A stretch of DNA of 64,000 nt from Chitinophagaceae bacterium. Its GTDB lineage: Bacteria; Bacteroidota; Bacteroidia; Chitinophagales; Chitinophagaceae. Positions within the stretch are counted from its first letter, which is position 1, and each line of letters begins with the position of its first letter. Shown here in pieces: positions 50,830 through 58,737 of this stretch. The stretch covers positions 62,001 to 126,000 of the forward strand of contig JADKHN010000006.1 in assembly GCA_016721725.1 (NCBI GenBank). The letters run 5' to 3'. Below the pieces are notes generated by a model. That model was given only the letters and a program-made list of their open reading frames with translations. It was not told the origin of the DNA and did no database searches. The position numbers and the translations under genes are program-made.

Positions 50830-52089
50830 TCAGGGATTGAGTTGAACCTGGTTTTTATTGATGATGCCGATCACTTTTCCCTTGAGGGTCTTGCCGGCAA
50901 AGGCCGTGTTCTTCGATCTTGACTTCATCCGTTCCGGTTCTACCACAAATTCGGTCTCCGGGTTGAACAAGGTTAATCTGGCCGCATTGCCCTCCGCCAG
51001 TTCAGGGTCGGGCAGGTTGAATAATTTTCTGACCGCGGTGGTCTGGCTTTCTACGAATTCCTGGGTTCCAACGCCCAGGGTATTGGCAACTGCGAAGAGG
51101 GTCTCCAAACCGGTCATGCCATTTCGGGCATATTCAAACTCACAGATCTTATGATCCGGGTCCTGCGGCAGGTGATGGGAAGCAAAACAGTCAACCAGGC
51201 CGTCCAGAACTCCCTGGCGAATAGCCATCATGTTATTCCGGTTCCTCAGCGGGGGATTCACTTTGAGATTGGTATCGTAACCGGTCAGGTCCTCATCGCA
51301 AAAAGCGCAATGGTAGGGGGTGACCGAACAACTGATATTCAGCCCTTCCGCCTTCGCCCGGGCGATCAGTTCCAGTCCTTTTTGGGTGGATACCCCGGTG
51401 ACATGCAGCCTTGACCCGGTATACCGGAGCAGTTCGATATCCCTGGCGATCATCAGTTCTTCCGCTATGGCGGGTTTACCCGGAAGCCCAAGTGTGGTGC
51501 TGATGATCCCTTCATTCATCAATCCGTTGGGAGCGATCGAACCGTCATCGGGCAATTGTATGATGGTGCCGTCAAAAGCCTTTACATACTGGAGCGCTTT
51601 CAGGAGCAGGCCGGGAGATTGGACGGACTGGATACCGTCGGAGAAGGCGACAGCCCCCGAGACTTGCATATCGAACATTTCGGACAGGGCCTTTCCTTCG
51701 GTATTGCGGGTAATGGCCCCGATGGGGTGAATGGTGACCGCCAATCCGGCAGACTGGCTCAGGATATATTCTACCTGGGATTTATTATGGACCGTTGGGT
51801 TGGTATTGGGTAAGATCAGCACATCCGTAAAGCCTCCGGCAGCCGCTGCAGCCGCACCCGTCCGGATCGTTTCACAGTATTCGAAACCGGGGTCGCCGAA
51901 ATGCGCGAAAATATCGACCCATCCCTTGCTGGTGCAGGATCCGGGGCTATCGATCACCTGGTCGGCGGGTTCCTCGATCTGGTCGCCGATCTGGCTTATT
52001 TTGCCATCGATGATTAAAATATCCTTGATTTGACCGTTAAAGGGGGAAGAAGCGGAAATAATGCGGGTTTGTCTGATTAAAACCTTCAT
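50830..52089 (-). CDS. pyrC: Dihydroorotase-like amidohydrolase, probably non-catalytic (PyrC')
   Basis: A 419-residue amidohydrolase-fold protein most like dihydroorotase of pyrimidine synthesis. Key residues are altered. The DxHxH metal motif reads D-I-F-A-H (first His replaced by Phe61). The TPHH region reads TPYHCAFCDEDL. The HxxHxST segment reads LHVTGVST, and the catalytic-Asp motif TDHAPH reads ASHHLPQD. It therefore probably lacks the binuclear metal site. Non-catalytic PyrC' proteins exist elsewhere as structural partners of aspartate transcarbamoylase, which is a possible role here. Full length, no frameshift. First gene of an operon with DUF4199 and GT2. Confidence 0.82.
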   Translation of the reverse strand: MKVLIRQTRIISASSPFNGQIKDILIIDGKISQIGDQIEEPADQVIDSPGSCTSKGWVDIFAHFGDPGFEYCETIRTGAAAAAAGGFTDVLILPNTNPTVHNKSQVEYILSQSAGLAVTIHPIGAITRNTEGKALSEMFDMQVSGAVAFSDGIQSVQSPGLLLKALQYVKAFDGTIIQLPDDGSIAPNGLMNEGIISTTLGLPGKPAIAEELMIARDIELLRYTGSRLHVTGVSTQKGLELIARAKAEGLNISCSVTPYHCAFCDEDLTGYDTNLKVNPPLRNRNNMMAIRQGVLDGLVDCFASHHLPQDPDHKICEFEYARNGMTGLETLFAVANTLGVGTQEFVESQTTAVRKLFNLPDPELAEGNAARLTLFNPETEFVVEPERMKSRSKNTAFAGKTLKGKVIGIINKNQVQLNP

Positions 52090-52148
52090 GTAGTAAAAGT
52101 TGCGCTAAGATAAGATAAGTTGCTCTTTCCGGAATTGAAAATTTCAAC

Positions 52149-52156
52149 TACTTTTG
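52149..52156 (+). promoter_or_regulatory. Candidate -7 box (TACTTTTG) for tRNA-Pro
   Basis: TACTTTTG fits TAnnTTTG and lies 62 bases before the tRNA-Pro 5' end, giving a short precursor leader. Confidence 0.4.
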
Positions 52157-52218
52157 CCATCCCTTCAAATTCGGAAAAGGATAGGATCCAGGTTTTATTC
52201 CTTCCGGTTCATTGGTTT

Positions 52219-52292
52219 CGGGATGTAGCGCAGCCCGGTAGCGCACACGTCTGGGGGGCGTGGGGTCGCAAGTTCGAATCTTGTCATCCCGA
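52219..52292 (+). tRNA. tRNA-Pro (anticodon GGG)
   Basis: A 74-base cloverleaf: acceptor CGGGATG with CATCCCG, D arm with GCGCAGCCCGGTAGCGC, anticodon loop CTGGGGG with GGG at 34-36, and T arm CAAGTTCGAATCTTG. Discriminator A, no encoded CCA. A terminator hairpin follows at once. A 14-base piece of the anticodon-arm region (GGGGCGTGGGGTCG) is repeated at 52339-52352. Confidence 0.95.
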
Positions 52293-52294
52293 CA

Positions 52295-52328
52295 AAAAAG
52301 CACTTTGCAAAGGCAAGGTGCTTTTTTT
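52295..52328 (+). terminator. Intrinsic terminator after tRNA-Pro
   Basis: AAAAAGCACTTTGC pairs with GCAAGGTGCTTTTT (one G-T pair) around a 4-base loop, followed by Ts; it starts 3 bases after the tRNA. Confidence 0.8.
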
Positions 52329-52463
52329 ATTATAACAAGGGGCGTGGGGTCGTCCCGAAAGGGGATGACGGTACACAATGGGATACCGACTACGAACAGG
52401 ATAAGAAATAATTCAGTTTGGATAAAAATTCATGATGCAGGTGCCCGTCACCTGCATTTTTTA

Positions 52464-53249
52464 TTACCATCTTTTCAGTTCAGTGGTCTTAAAAGTGTAT
52501 TCCGGTGTGAAAATATAGGGTCCCAGGCCTGCCCGGTACCAGGGAGAGGAAAGGGCATCGGTTGGATTCAACAAAACATGCATGTCCTGTGCCGGCATAT
52601 ATCCCTGTGCCAGCAGGTAGATCTTCTCCTTTTCGGCATTGATCGCCACATCCATCACAATGACCGCATGACCGGGGAATCCGCCGCGGATCAGTACATC
52701 GCCGGGCTTAATATCCTGCATATCGTCAACCGGGTGTAATTCCCGGGATAAGGATGCCGATCCGCAGGCGCCAAAAACCTGATGCAAATAAGCGCTGAAA
52801 TGAGATCGGGTATAGGGGGCTTGAAAGGTATAGGCCTTGCCGGAATTATCCCGGAAACGGATGTCTTCATACCGGTTTTCGCGGAAAAGATATTCCGCTT
52901 TCAGTCTCATCACGGCGTCTGCACATTGCTGCAGGTCCTGATCACCGGTACTGATATCGATCACGGCAAATTGGGCATCCTGGTTGACCTTGGGTCTTCC
53001 AGTATAGAGAAATACCGTGCGGTCTTTTTTTAGTTTGACCTGCCTTAAGAAAAGGCCGAAACCATCCGTTTCAATCCTGCGGAAACCTTCCGGCAAAGGG
53101 ATCTGGTCAATTTGTTCATAGGGGTTGATCTCCTCCAGCGGTTGACCGGCTCGTTCACCGGTGGATTGTTGTGGCCTGGCGGATAACTGGTTATTGTCAC
53201 AGGCCGACAAGACCAGCAGGGATAAACTTAAGAATGCTTTGAACGGCAT
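52464..53249 (-). CDS. DUF4846 lipoprotein
   Basis: A 261-residue predicted lipoprotein with lipobox LSAC at residues 14-17 and a DUF4846 domain from about 40 on. Characteristic stretches are IPLPEGFRRIETDGFGLFLR, QQCADAVMRLKAEYLF, GSASLSREL and GDVLIRGGFPGHAVIVMDVA. The single Cys (C109) before a His in a GD...GHAVIV context (H194) recalls NlpC/CHAP-type cysteine peptidase sites, an inference only. The start is 74 bases from the divergent response regulator start at 53324, and the two could share control. Confidence 0.8.
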   Translation of the reverse strand: MPFKAFLSLSLLVLSACDNNQLSARPQQSTGERAGQPLEEINPYEQIDQIPLPEGFRRIETDGFGLFLRQVKLKKDRTVFLYTGRPKVNQDAQFAVIDISTGDQDLQQCADAVMRLKAEYLFRENRYEDIRFRDNSGKAYTFQAPYTRSHFSAYLHQVFGACGSASLSRELHPVDDMQDIKPGDVLIRGGFPGHAVIVMDVAINAEKEKIYLLAQGYMPAQDMHVLLNPTDALSSPWYRAGLGPYIFTPEYTFKTTELKRW

Positions 53250-53323
53250 AATTGGTTATTTTTGACGGGTCTATTGGGGATGCCGAATGGCGTTTTCTCC
53301 ACATAAAAGATTTGTTAAAGCAT

Positions 53324-54487
53324 ATGGCGAGTATTCTGATCATCGATGATGAAAAAGCGATCCGGAAGACCCTTTCTGAGATACTCAGTTACGAAGGATA
53401 CAAGATCGACGAGGCCGGTGATGGCGAGGAAGGGCTGAAAAAATTCGGCGAAAAAAGCTATGACCTGGTACTCTGTGATATCAAGATGCCCAAACTGGAT
53501 GGTATTGAGTTCCTGGAAAGATCGAGGGAACTCAATCCCGATGTGCCGGTGATCATGATCAGCGGTCATGGCAATATCGATACCGCGGTGGAAGCCGTCA
53601 AGAAGGGTGCATTCGACTATATCAGCAAGCCCCCGGATCTCAACAGGCTGCTCATCACCTTGCGCAATGCGCTGGACAAACAAAGCCTGGTCACCGAGAC
53701 CAAAGTGCTGAAACGCAAGGTGGGCAAGTCATTGGAGATGGTAGGAGATAGCGGCCCCATCCGTAAGATCAAAGATACCATTGAGAAAGTGGCGCCTACG
53801 GATGCCCGGATCCTCATCACCGGCGAGAACGGCGTTGGTAAGGAACTCGTGGCACGATGGATCCATGAGAAAAGCAACCGCAGTTCCGGTCCCCTGGTGG
53901 AAGTGAACTGCGCCGCCATTCCCGGTGAACTGATCGAAAGCGAATTGTTCGGTCACGAAAAGGGCTCATTCACTTCAGCCATCAAGCAGCGCATCGGGAA
54001 ATTCGAGACCGCCAATGGCGGAACCCTTTTCCTTGATGAGATCGGGGACATGAGTTTGAATGCCCAGGCCAAGGTTCTTCGCGCTTTGCAGGAAGGAAAG
54101 ATCACCCGGGTGGGAGCCGATAAGGATATCAGTGTGGATGTCAGGGTGATCGCCGCGACGAATAAGGACCTGCTGAAGGAAGTGGATGAGAAGAATTTCC
54201 GCCTCGACCTTTACCATCGTCTGGGTGTCATCATCATCCATGTGCCTTCCCTCAACGAAAGAAGGGAGGATGTTCCGGCCCTGGTAGATTATTTCCTTGA
54301 TCTGATCGCCAGCGAATACGGGCAACCGAAGAAACTGATCGATAAAAAAGCCCTGGAGGCTCTTCAGGCTTATAACTGGACGGGTAATATCCGTGAACTG
54401 AGAAACGTAGTGGAAAGGCTCATCATCCTGTCCGGTAAAAGCATCACCCTGGAAGATGTGGAAACTTATGTGTTGCCCAGGAAGTGA
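53324..54487 (+). CDS. Sigma-54-activator-like response regulator lacking a DNA-binding domain
   Basis: NtrC-type regulator of 387 residues from ATG 53324 (ASILIIDDEKAIRKTLSEIL). The receiver domain has the acidic pair at 8-9, phospho-acceptor D52 in VLCDIKMPKLDG and the switch Lys in YISKPPDL. The AAA+ domain (about 140-370) has Walker A GENGVGKELVA, Walker B GGTLFLDEIGDM and a sensor region ending WTGNIRELRNVVERL. The sigma-54 contact loop reads GSFTSA instead of GAFTGA. The protein stops at VETYVLPRK, with no Fis-type helix-turn-helix. It may act through protein contacts or from solution; no histidine kinase is adjacent. The frame is open upstream to 53252. Confidence 0.88.
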   Translation: MASILIIDDEKAIRKTLSEILSYEGYKIDEAGDGEEGLKKFGEKSYDLVLCDIKMPKLDGIEFLERSRELNPDVPVIMISGHGNIDTAVEAVKKGAFDYISKPPDLNRLLITLRNALDKQSLVTETKVLKRKVGKSLEMVGDSGPIRKIKDTIEKVAPTDARILITGENGVGKELVARWIHEKSNRSSGPLVEVNCAAIPGELIESELFGHEKGSFTSAIKQRIGKFETANGGTLFLDEIGDMSLNAQAKVLRALQEGKITRVGADKDISVDVRVIAATNKDLLKEVDEKNFRLDLYHRLGVIIIHVPSLNERREDVPALVDYFLDLIASEYGQPKKLIDKKALEALQAYNWTGNIRELRNVVERLIILSGKSITLEDVETYVLPRK

Positions 54488-54570
54488 GAGTCCGGGTAAT
54501 TCAATCCCTGACTTTGATCACCTTTTACGCATTATCAAGTTCGGCATTCTCATCCTGAAATCAACAAATT

Positions 54571-55221
54571 GTGAAGACCATCTATTGCATAAGCGGACTG
54601 GGAGCGGATGAACGTGCATTCTCAAGACTGCAGATAGCCCCTGGATTCCAGTTGAAGGTCATACCCTGGCTGCAACCGCTTCCGAAGGAAACGATCAGCG
54701 AATATGCGCTTCGGATGAGTCAACCGATCGTGGAAAAAGACCCCATCCTGATCGGGCTTTCCTTCGGGGGTATCCTGTGTACCGAGATCGCGAAACTCAT
54801 CCCGGTTGAGAAGATCATCATTGTTTCCAGCATCAAGACGACCGAAGAATTGCCCGGGTGGATGAAAGCCGTTGCCTTGTTGAAACTGAATAAGATATTG
54901 CCCCTGAGGTCCACCAAACTTACCGCACCCATTCAGAACAGGATGCTCGGTGTCAGTGAACCCCTGGATATCAAGGTGGCTGAAGATTACCGGAAGAATG
55001 CCGACCCGGTCTATGTCAACTGGGCAGTTGACCAGGTATTGAACTGGAAGAATGCCTGGGTGCATCCGGCCATCTACCATATTCACGGCGATAACGACAA
55101 GATGTTCCCCATCAAGAATACTTCGCCCACCTACATCATCAAAGACGCCGGACATTTCATGATCATGAACAGGGCGGGAGAGGTGAGCGAGCTGATCAAC
55201 AAGATCCTGCAGCCGGCATGA
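54571..55221 (+). CDS. Alpha/beta hydrolase
   Basis: A 216-residue small alpha/beta hydrolase. The nucleophile elbow is LIGLSFGGIL (Ser in GLSFGG, about residue 73), an Asp-containing IHGDNDKMFPI segment follows, and the catalytic His is in IKDAGHFMIMNRAGEV. It opens with a GTG start (KTIYCISGLGADERAF), as no ATG lies before the oxyanion region. The substrate is unknown; the short cap region (ELPGWMKAVALLKLNKIL) is typical of small esterases. It stands between the response regulator and lepB on the same strand. Confidence 0.83.
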   Translation: MKTIYCISGLGADERAFSRLQIAPGFQLKVIPWLQPLPKETISEYALRMSQPIVEKDPILIGLSFGGILCTEIAKLIPVEKIIIVSSIKTTEELPGWMKAVALLKLNKILPLRSTKLTAPIQNRMLGVSEPLDIKVAEDYRKNADPVYVNWAVDQVLNWKNAWVHPAIYHIHGDNDKMFPIKNTSPTYIIKDAGHFMIMNRAGEVSELINKILQPA

Positions 55222-55310
55222 CGGTCTGTTAAACATTTTAAAACATTTTGTTAGCTGTTCCTTGCGGGAAGGGATAATATGGTATTTTTGACGATCATAA
55301 AAATTTACAC

Positions 55311-55745
55311 ATGAGCATAGGCTGGATCATTTTCATTGTAGCCACACTGGGCTGGCACATCGGTATGTATGGTATGTTCAGGAAAGCCGGAATCGATGGC
55401 TGGAAAGCATTCATCCCTTTTTACAACACCTGGTGCATGGTGGAAAAAATGCAATTGAAGCGGTATTGGTTCTTCTTTCAGCTGGTTCCGATCGCCGGAC
55501 AGTTCATCACCATCTGGATCACCATTAAATTCGTGGAGCATTTCGGCCGGTTCGGCCTTTTCCATCATGGAGCCACCGTACTTTTCCCCTTTATCTATTT
55601 CCCTTACCTGGGTTTCTCAAAGAACGAGAAATACGCCGGTATCCCGGTGGTGAAGAATTATAAGAAATCCGTGGCCCGTGAATGGATCGATGCGGCGGCA
55701 TTTGCCGTTAGTGGCCGCCACCATCATCCGTACGTTTGTTTTTGA
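55311..55745 (+). CDS. lepB: Signal peptidase I, N-terminal membrane part (frameshifted)
   Basis: First part of a long Bacteroidetes signal peptidase I. Residues 1-115 contain three to four membrane segments with GWIIFIVATLGWHIGMYGMF and GWKAFIPFYNTWCMVEKMQL. These are followed by FPYLGFSKNEKYAGIPVVKN and KKSVAREWIDAAAFAV, the usual lead-in to the catalytic domain. The frame breaks at an extra A at about 55710; removing it continues with VAATIIRTFVFEAYTIPTP in the next frame. The corrected gene (55311-56859) encodes 515 residues. Family members begin with this same membrane region, so the two fragments belong together. Confidence 0.85.
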   Translation: MSIGWIIFIVATLGWHIGMYGMFRKAGIDGWKAFIPFYNTWCMVEKMQLKRYWFFFQLVPIAGQFITIWITIKFVEHFGRFGLFHHGATVLFPFIYFPYLGFSKNEKYAGIPVVKNYKKSVAREWIDAAAFAVSGRHHHPYVCF

Positions 55746-56859
55746 GGCCTATACCATACCCACCCCCTCGATGGAAAAGACCCTGCTGGTCAATGATTTT
55801 CTCTTTGTCAGCAAATCCTCGTATGGACCCCGGTTGCCCAATACACCCATTGCCATGCCTTTTGTACATCATACCATTCCCGGGTTGAATGTGAAGTCTT
55901 ATGTGGAGTGGATCAAGATACCCTATATCCGTTGGTTCGCTTCCCCGGTGAAACGAAACGATGTGGTGGTCTTCAATTTCCCGGTGAACGATACCCTCAT
56001 CAACGATGAAGCGGAGTTCGGTTCCAAGAAGACCTATTACCAGGAGATCCGGGACCGGATGGCGGACCGGAAGATGACCTATGACCAGGCCCGGGAATCG
56101 GTCTGGGACCAGTTCGGAAGCATCATCCTGCAACGGCCTGTGGATAAGCGGGAGAATTTCATCAAGCGTTGCGTCGCCATTGCCGGAGATACTGTCAGCG
56201 TGGTCAACGGAGTGTTATTCGTTAATGGGAAACCCGGCGAGGTCTTTCCCCAGTCTCAGCGGTATTATTTCCTTAAATCGCCGGATGGCATTTATCTCGA
56301 TCCTGAGAAACTGGCGGAATTCGGTATAAAGGTCAGGGAAGAGCAAGGTGATTTCGGGTTGACCAAGACCGGCCAATACCAGGTGAACATCACCAATGAG
56401 GAGAAAGCAGCGCTTAAACTGCCGGCAGGTTATGTTTTATCGGATTATATCATCGATTATCAAAACCCGGTCTACCGCTCGGCTGAATTATTTCCCTATT
56501 ATGATTCCGCATCACACTGGTCGGTGGATCATTATGGTCCGCTTTGGATACCTAAGAAAGGAAGTTCCATTCCGTTGAATGCCGATAATATGACCCGCTA
56601 CCAGCGCTGCATCGAGGTTTATGAAGGTAATACGGTCGAGAACCGCGGCGGTAAATATTTCATTAACGGAACCGAAGCGACAAGCTATACGTTCAAAATG
56701 AATTATTACTGGCTGATGGGGGATAACCGGCATAATTCGCTCGACAGCCGTTACTGGGGCTTTGTTCCTGAAGACCATGTGGTGGGCAAGGCTTCGATGA
56801 TCTGGTTCAGCTGGGAAGGCGGTCCCCGATGGAAGAGGATCTTCCGCTGGATCAATTAA
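55678..56859 (+). CDS. lepB: Signal peptidase I, catalytic part (frameshifted from the gene start at 55311)
   Basis: Serine-lysine protease that removes signal peptides at the outer face of the inner membrane. The catalytic Ser is in AYTIPTPSMEKTLLVNDF and the Lys in ENFIKRCVAIAGDTVSV. The C-terminal box is MGDNRHNSLDSRYWGFVPEDH. A long insert (about residues 100-300) between the Lys region and the last box is usual in Bacteroidetes. The first residues (MNGSMRRHLPLV) are an artefact of the shifted frame; true sequence starts at VAATIIRTF. Signal peptidase I is generally essential, so an assembly indel is more likely than a broken gene. Confidence 0.9.
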   Translation: MNGSMRRHLPLVAATIIRTFVFEAYTIPTPSMEKTLLVNDFLFVSKSSYGPRLPNTPIAMPFVHHTIPGLNVKSYVEWIKIPYIRWFASPVKRNDVVVFNFPVNDTLINDEAEFGSKKTYYQEIRDRMADRKMTYDQARESVWDQFGSIILQRPVDKRENFIKRCVAIAGDTVSVVNGVLFVNGKPGEVFPQSQRYYFLKSPDGIYLDPEKLAEFGIKVREEQGDFGLTKTGQYQVNITNEEKAALKLPAGYVLSDYIIDYQNPVYRSAELFPYYDSASHWSVDHYGPLWIPKKGSSIPLNADNMTRYQRCIEVYEGNTVENRGGKYFINGTEATSYTFKMNYYWLMGDNRHNSLDSRYWGFVPEDHVVGKASMIWFSWEGGPRWKRIFRWIN

Positions 56860-56905
56860 TCGGATGAACTATCAGATTAATTCATTAGCTTTAAATAAGG
56901 AGGGG

Positions 56906-56937
56906 TCCTTCCTGCAGCAATGCAGGAAGGATTTTTT
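56906..56937 (+). terminator. Intrinsic terminator after lepB
   Basis: TCCTTCCTGCA and TGCAGGAAGGA (56906-56916, 56921-56931) with a GCAA loop and six Ts. Confidence 0.85.
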
Positions 56938-57006
56938 GTCTGGCTTCAAATTTAATCGTGACGGTACCGTTGAATGGACGGCAAGGCCAGGGTTAAACAT
57001 AATACT

Positions 57007-57492
57007 ATGAAACAGGATAACTACAATTTCGCATTCGATGTATACGATTCCAGTGATGAACTGGACAGCCAGGATGCCTGGTTGCTGCGGGAGGCCAGGG
57101 GTGTAACGGAATCGGCCTATGCGCCTTATTCCAATTTCAATGTCGGCGCGGTGGCAAAACTCGCCAATGGGGAGATCGTGGCGGGTACAAACCAGGAGAA
57201 TGCTTCCTATCCCGTTGGACTCTGTGCTGAAAGGGTCTTGCTTTCCTCGGCGGCCACTTTATATCCCAATGTGGCGATCGAGACCATGGCCATCAGCTAC
57301 AATAATATCAACGGGGTGAGTGATCACCCGATATCCCCCTGCGGCATTTGCCGACAGTCGCTAAGCGAATATGAAGAACGAATGAAAACGCCCATCCGAC
57401 TGATCCTTAGCGGAATGGAAGGCCGGGTGATCATCATTGCCAAATCCAGTTTACTCCTGCCTTTGTCCTTTGGCAGCGATGACCTGAAATGA
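57007..57492 (+). CDS. cdd: Cytidine deaminase
   Basis: Zinc enzyme that deaminates cytidine and deoxycytidine in pyrimidine salvage. ATG 57007 gives 161 residues. The substrate-binding YAPYSNFNVGAVAKLANGE is followed by the zinc-binding GLCAERVLLSS (Cys plus catalytic Glu) and PCGICRQSLSEYE (two Cys), the homotetramer-type pattern. The frame is open upstream to 56974, but that part follows the lepB terminator closely and adds nothing conserved. Confidence 0.93.
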   Translation: MKQDNYNFAFDVYDSSDELDSQDAWLLREARGVTESAYAPYSNFNVGAVAKLANGEIVAGTNQENASYPVGLCAERVLLSSAATLYPNVAIETMAISYNNINGVSDHPISPCGICRQSLSEYEERMKTPIRLILSGMEGRVIIIAKSSLLLPLSFGSDDLK

Positions 57493-57515
57493 CCCGCCTG
57501 AAGGGTATGGAGGCA

Positions 57516-58073
57516 TTAAGGTGTTTTAACGACCGGTAACTCGAGGTAGATGGTCACCGGATCCCCGATCTCGTCGTCTGCTTCACCCACTTTGTAATCA
57601 CTTCTTTTAATGGTGAAGGATCCTTTGAACAAGCCGGAATCTTCCGATGCGTTGAACGTGAAGGGAACCCTGATCTCCAGGGTGGTCTGTTTTATGGTCA
57701 GGTTGCCCGTTACCGTATAACCATTGTCTGTTTGCTCGAATTTTGTGGACATGAACCTGCCGAAAGGAGCGGAGGCCGCGTCAAAGAACCCTTTCGACTG
57801 TAAATGTTTGTCGCGGGATTCGATACCGGTATTGATCGTAGAGATGTCTATGTTGCAGCTGACCGAAGCGTTGGTTAGATCTTTTTCATCGAACTTCACT
57901 TCGCCGGTGGCACCTTTGAAATTCCCGATCAGTTCCTGCCCGTGAGCCTGGAGGGAGAATTTCACCATGGCTTTTTCACTGTCGATCTTCCAGTTGAGGA
58001 TGGCCTGAACGGTGTAAGCAGAAGCAGAAAGGAAGAGTAGTCCGATGACCGCCAACCGAAGCGCCTTGATCAT
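57516..58073 (-). CDS. YceI family periplasmic protein
   Basis: A 185-residue protein with a signal peptide (1-23, ending SAYTVQA) and a YceI lipocalin-like barrel: WKIDSEKAMVKFSLQAHGQE at the start, NFKGATGEVKFDEKDLTNAS, a DKHLQSKGFFDAA turn and VPFTFNASEDSGLFKGSFTI followed by the YKVG motif. Members bind polyisoprenoid-type lipids such as ubiquinone precursors; here the ligand is not known. Convergent with cdd. Confidence 0.92.
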   Translation of the reverse strand: MIKALRLAVIGLLFLSASAYTVQAILNWKIDSEKAMVKFSLQAHGQELIGNFKGATGEVKFDEKDLTNASVSCNIDISTINTGIESRDKHLQSKGFFDAASAPFGRFMSTKFEQTDNGYTVTGNLTIKQTTLEIRVPFTFNASEDSGLFKGSFTIKRSDYKVGEADDEIGDPVTIYLELPVVKTP

Positions 58074-58140
58074 ATCCGAAAAATTTCAGCAATATTAACC
58101 CATTCCGAACTAAAGAGGCAACCGATTTCCTTGTATTTTG

Positions 58141-58653
58141 TTAAAATAATGTTTGAACACCGTTAGCGATCTTGCCTTCATGTTCGAGCAGCCATTTCTT
58201 CCGCCAGAGGTCGCCTCCGTATCCCACGAGGTCGCCATTACTGCCGATCACCCGGTGACAGGGCACCAGGATGCAGATGCCGTTATTGCCATTGGCCGAA
58301 CCCACGGCCCGTATGGCTTTTACGTTTCCGATGCGTTTGCTGAGCTCATGGTAACTGATGGTTCTTCCGTATGGGATCTTCTCCAGTTCGGCCCAAACTA
58401 ATTGCTGGAATTCACTGCCCACCTGAGACATGGGAACCGTAAAATGGGTACGGGAACCTGCAAAATACTCGTCCAGTTGTTTAATACAGGATTTGATGAC
58501 CTTAGAAGCAGGTGGCGTGAAGGTCAAATTGGCTTCATCCAGTTTGGCGCCTTTCCAGGAATTGACAAAAAGCACTTCCGTTATGGAATGGCCATTGCCT
58601 CGTAGTTCCAACACGCCGAGGGGTGACTGATAATAAGCGATCTCGATATTCAT
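58141..58653 (-). CDS. ogt: Methylated-DNA--[protein]-cysteine S-methyltransferase
   Basis: Suicide DNA-repair protein that takes the methyl group from O6-methylguanine onto its own Cys. In 170 residues the C-terminal domain has the helix-turn-helix with RTISYHELSKRIGNVKAIRAVGSANG-type sequence (SYHELSKRIGNVKAIRAVG) and the acceptor motif ILVPCHRVIGSNGDLVGYGG. The N-terminal domain is short, as in Ogt. No Ada-type regulatory domain is present. A TAAATTTG box (58666-58673, minus strand) ends 12 bases from the start. Confidence 0.94.
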   Translation of the reverse strand: MNIEIAYYQSPLGVLELRGNGHSITEVLFVNSWKGAKLDEANLTFTPPASKVIKSCIKQLDEYFAGSRTHFTVPMSQVGSEFQQLVWAELEKIPYGRTISYHELSKRIGNVKAIRAVGSANGNNGICILVPCHRVIGSNGDLVGYGGDLWRKKWLLEHEGKIANGVQTLF

Positions 58654-58665
58654 AACCGGTTACTC

Positions 58666-58673
58666 CAAATTTA
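58666..58673 (-). promoter_or_regulatory. Candidate -7 box (TAAATTTG) for ogt
   Basis: The complement of 58666-58673 is TAAATTTG, ending 12 bases before the ogt ATG at 58653. Confidence 0.45.
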
Positions 58674-58737
58674 CAAGGATTTCTTTGCCCGATTGGATAA
58701 AAAAATTTTTCTTTGAGCACCATAAGGGTGAACATCC

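Noticed and set aside
52219..52400. Integration (att) site of a genomic island at tRNA-Pro
   Set aside because: Only 14 bases are repeated, 84 bases apart, and no integrase or cargo lies between or nearby; kept only as a low-interest observation.
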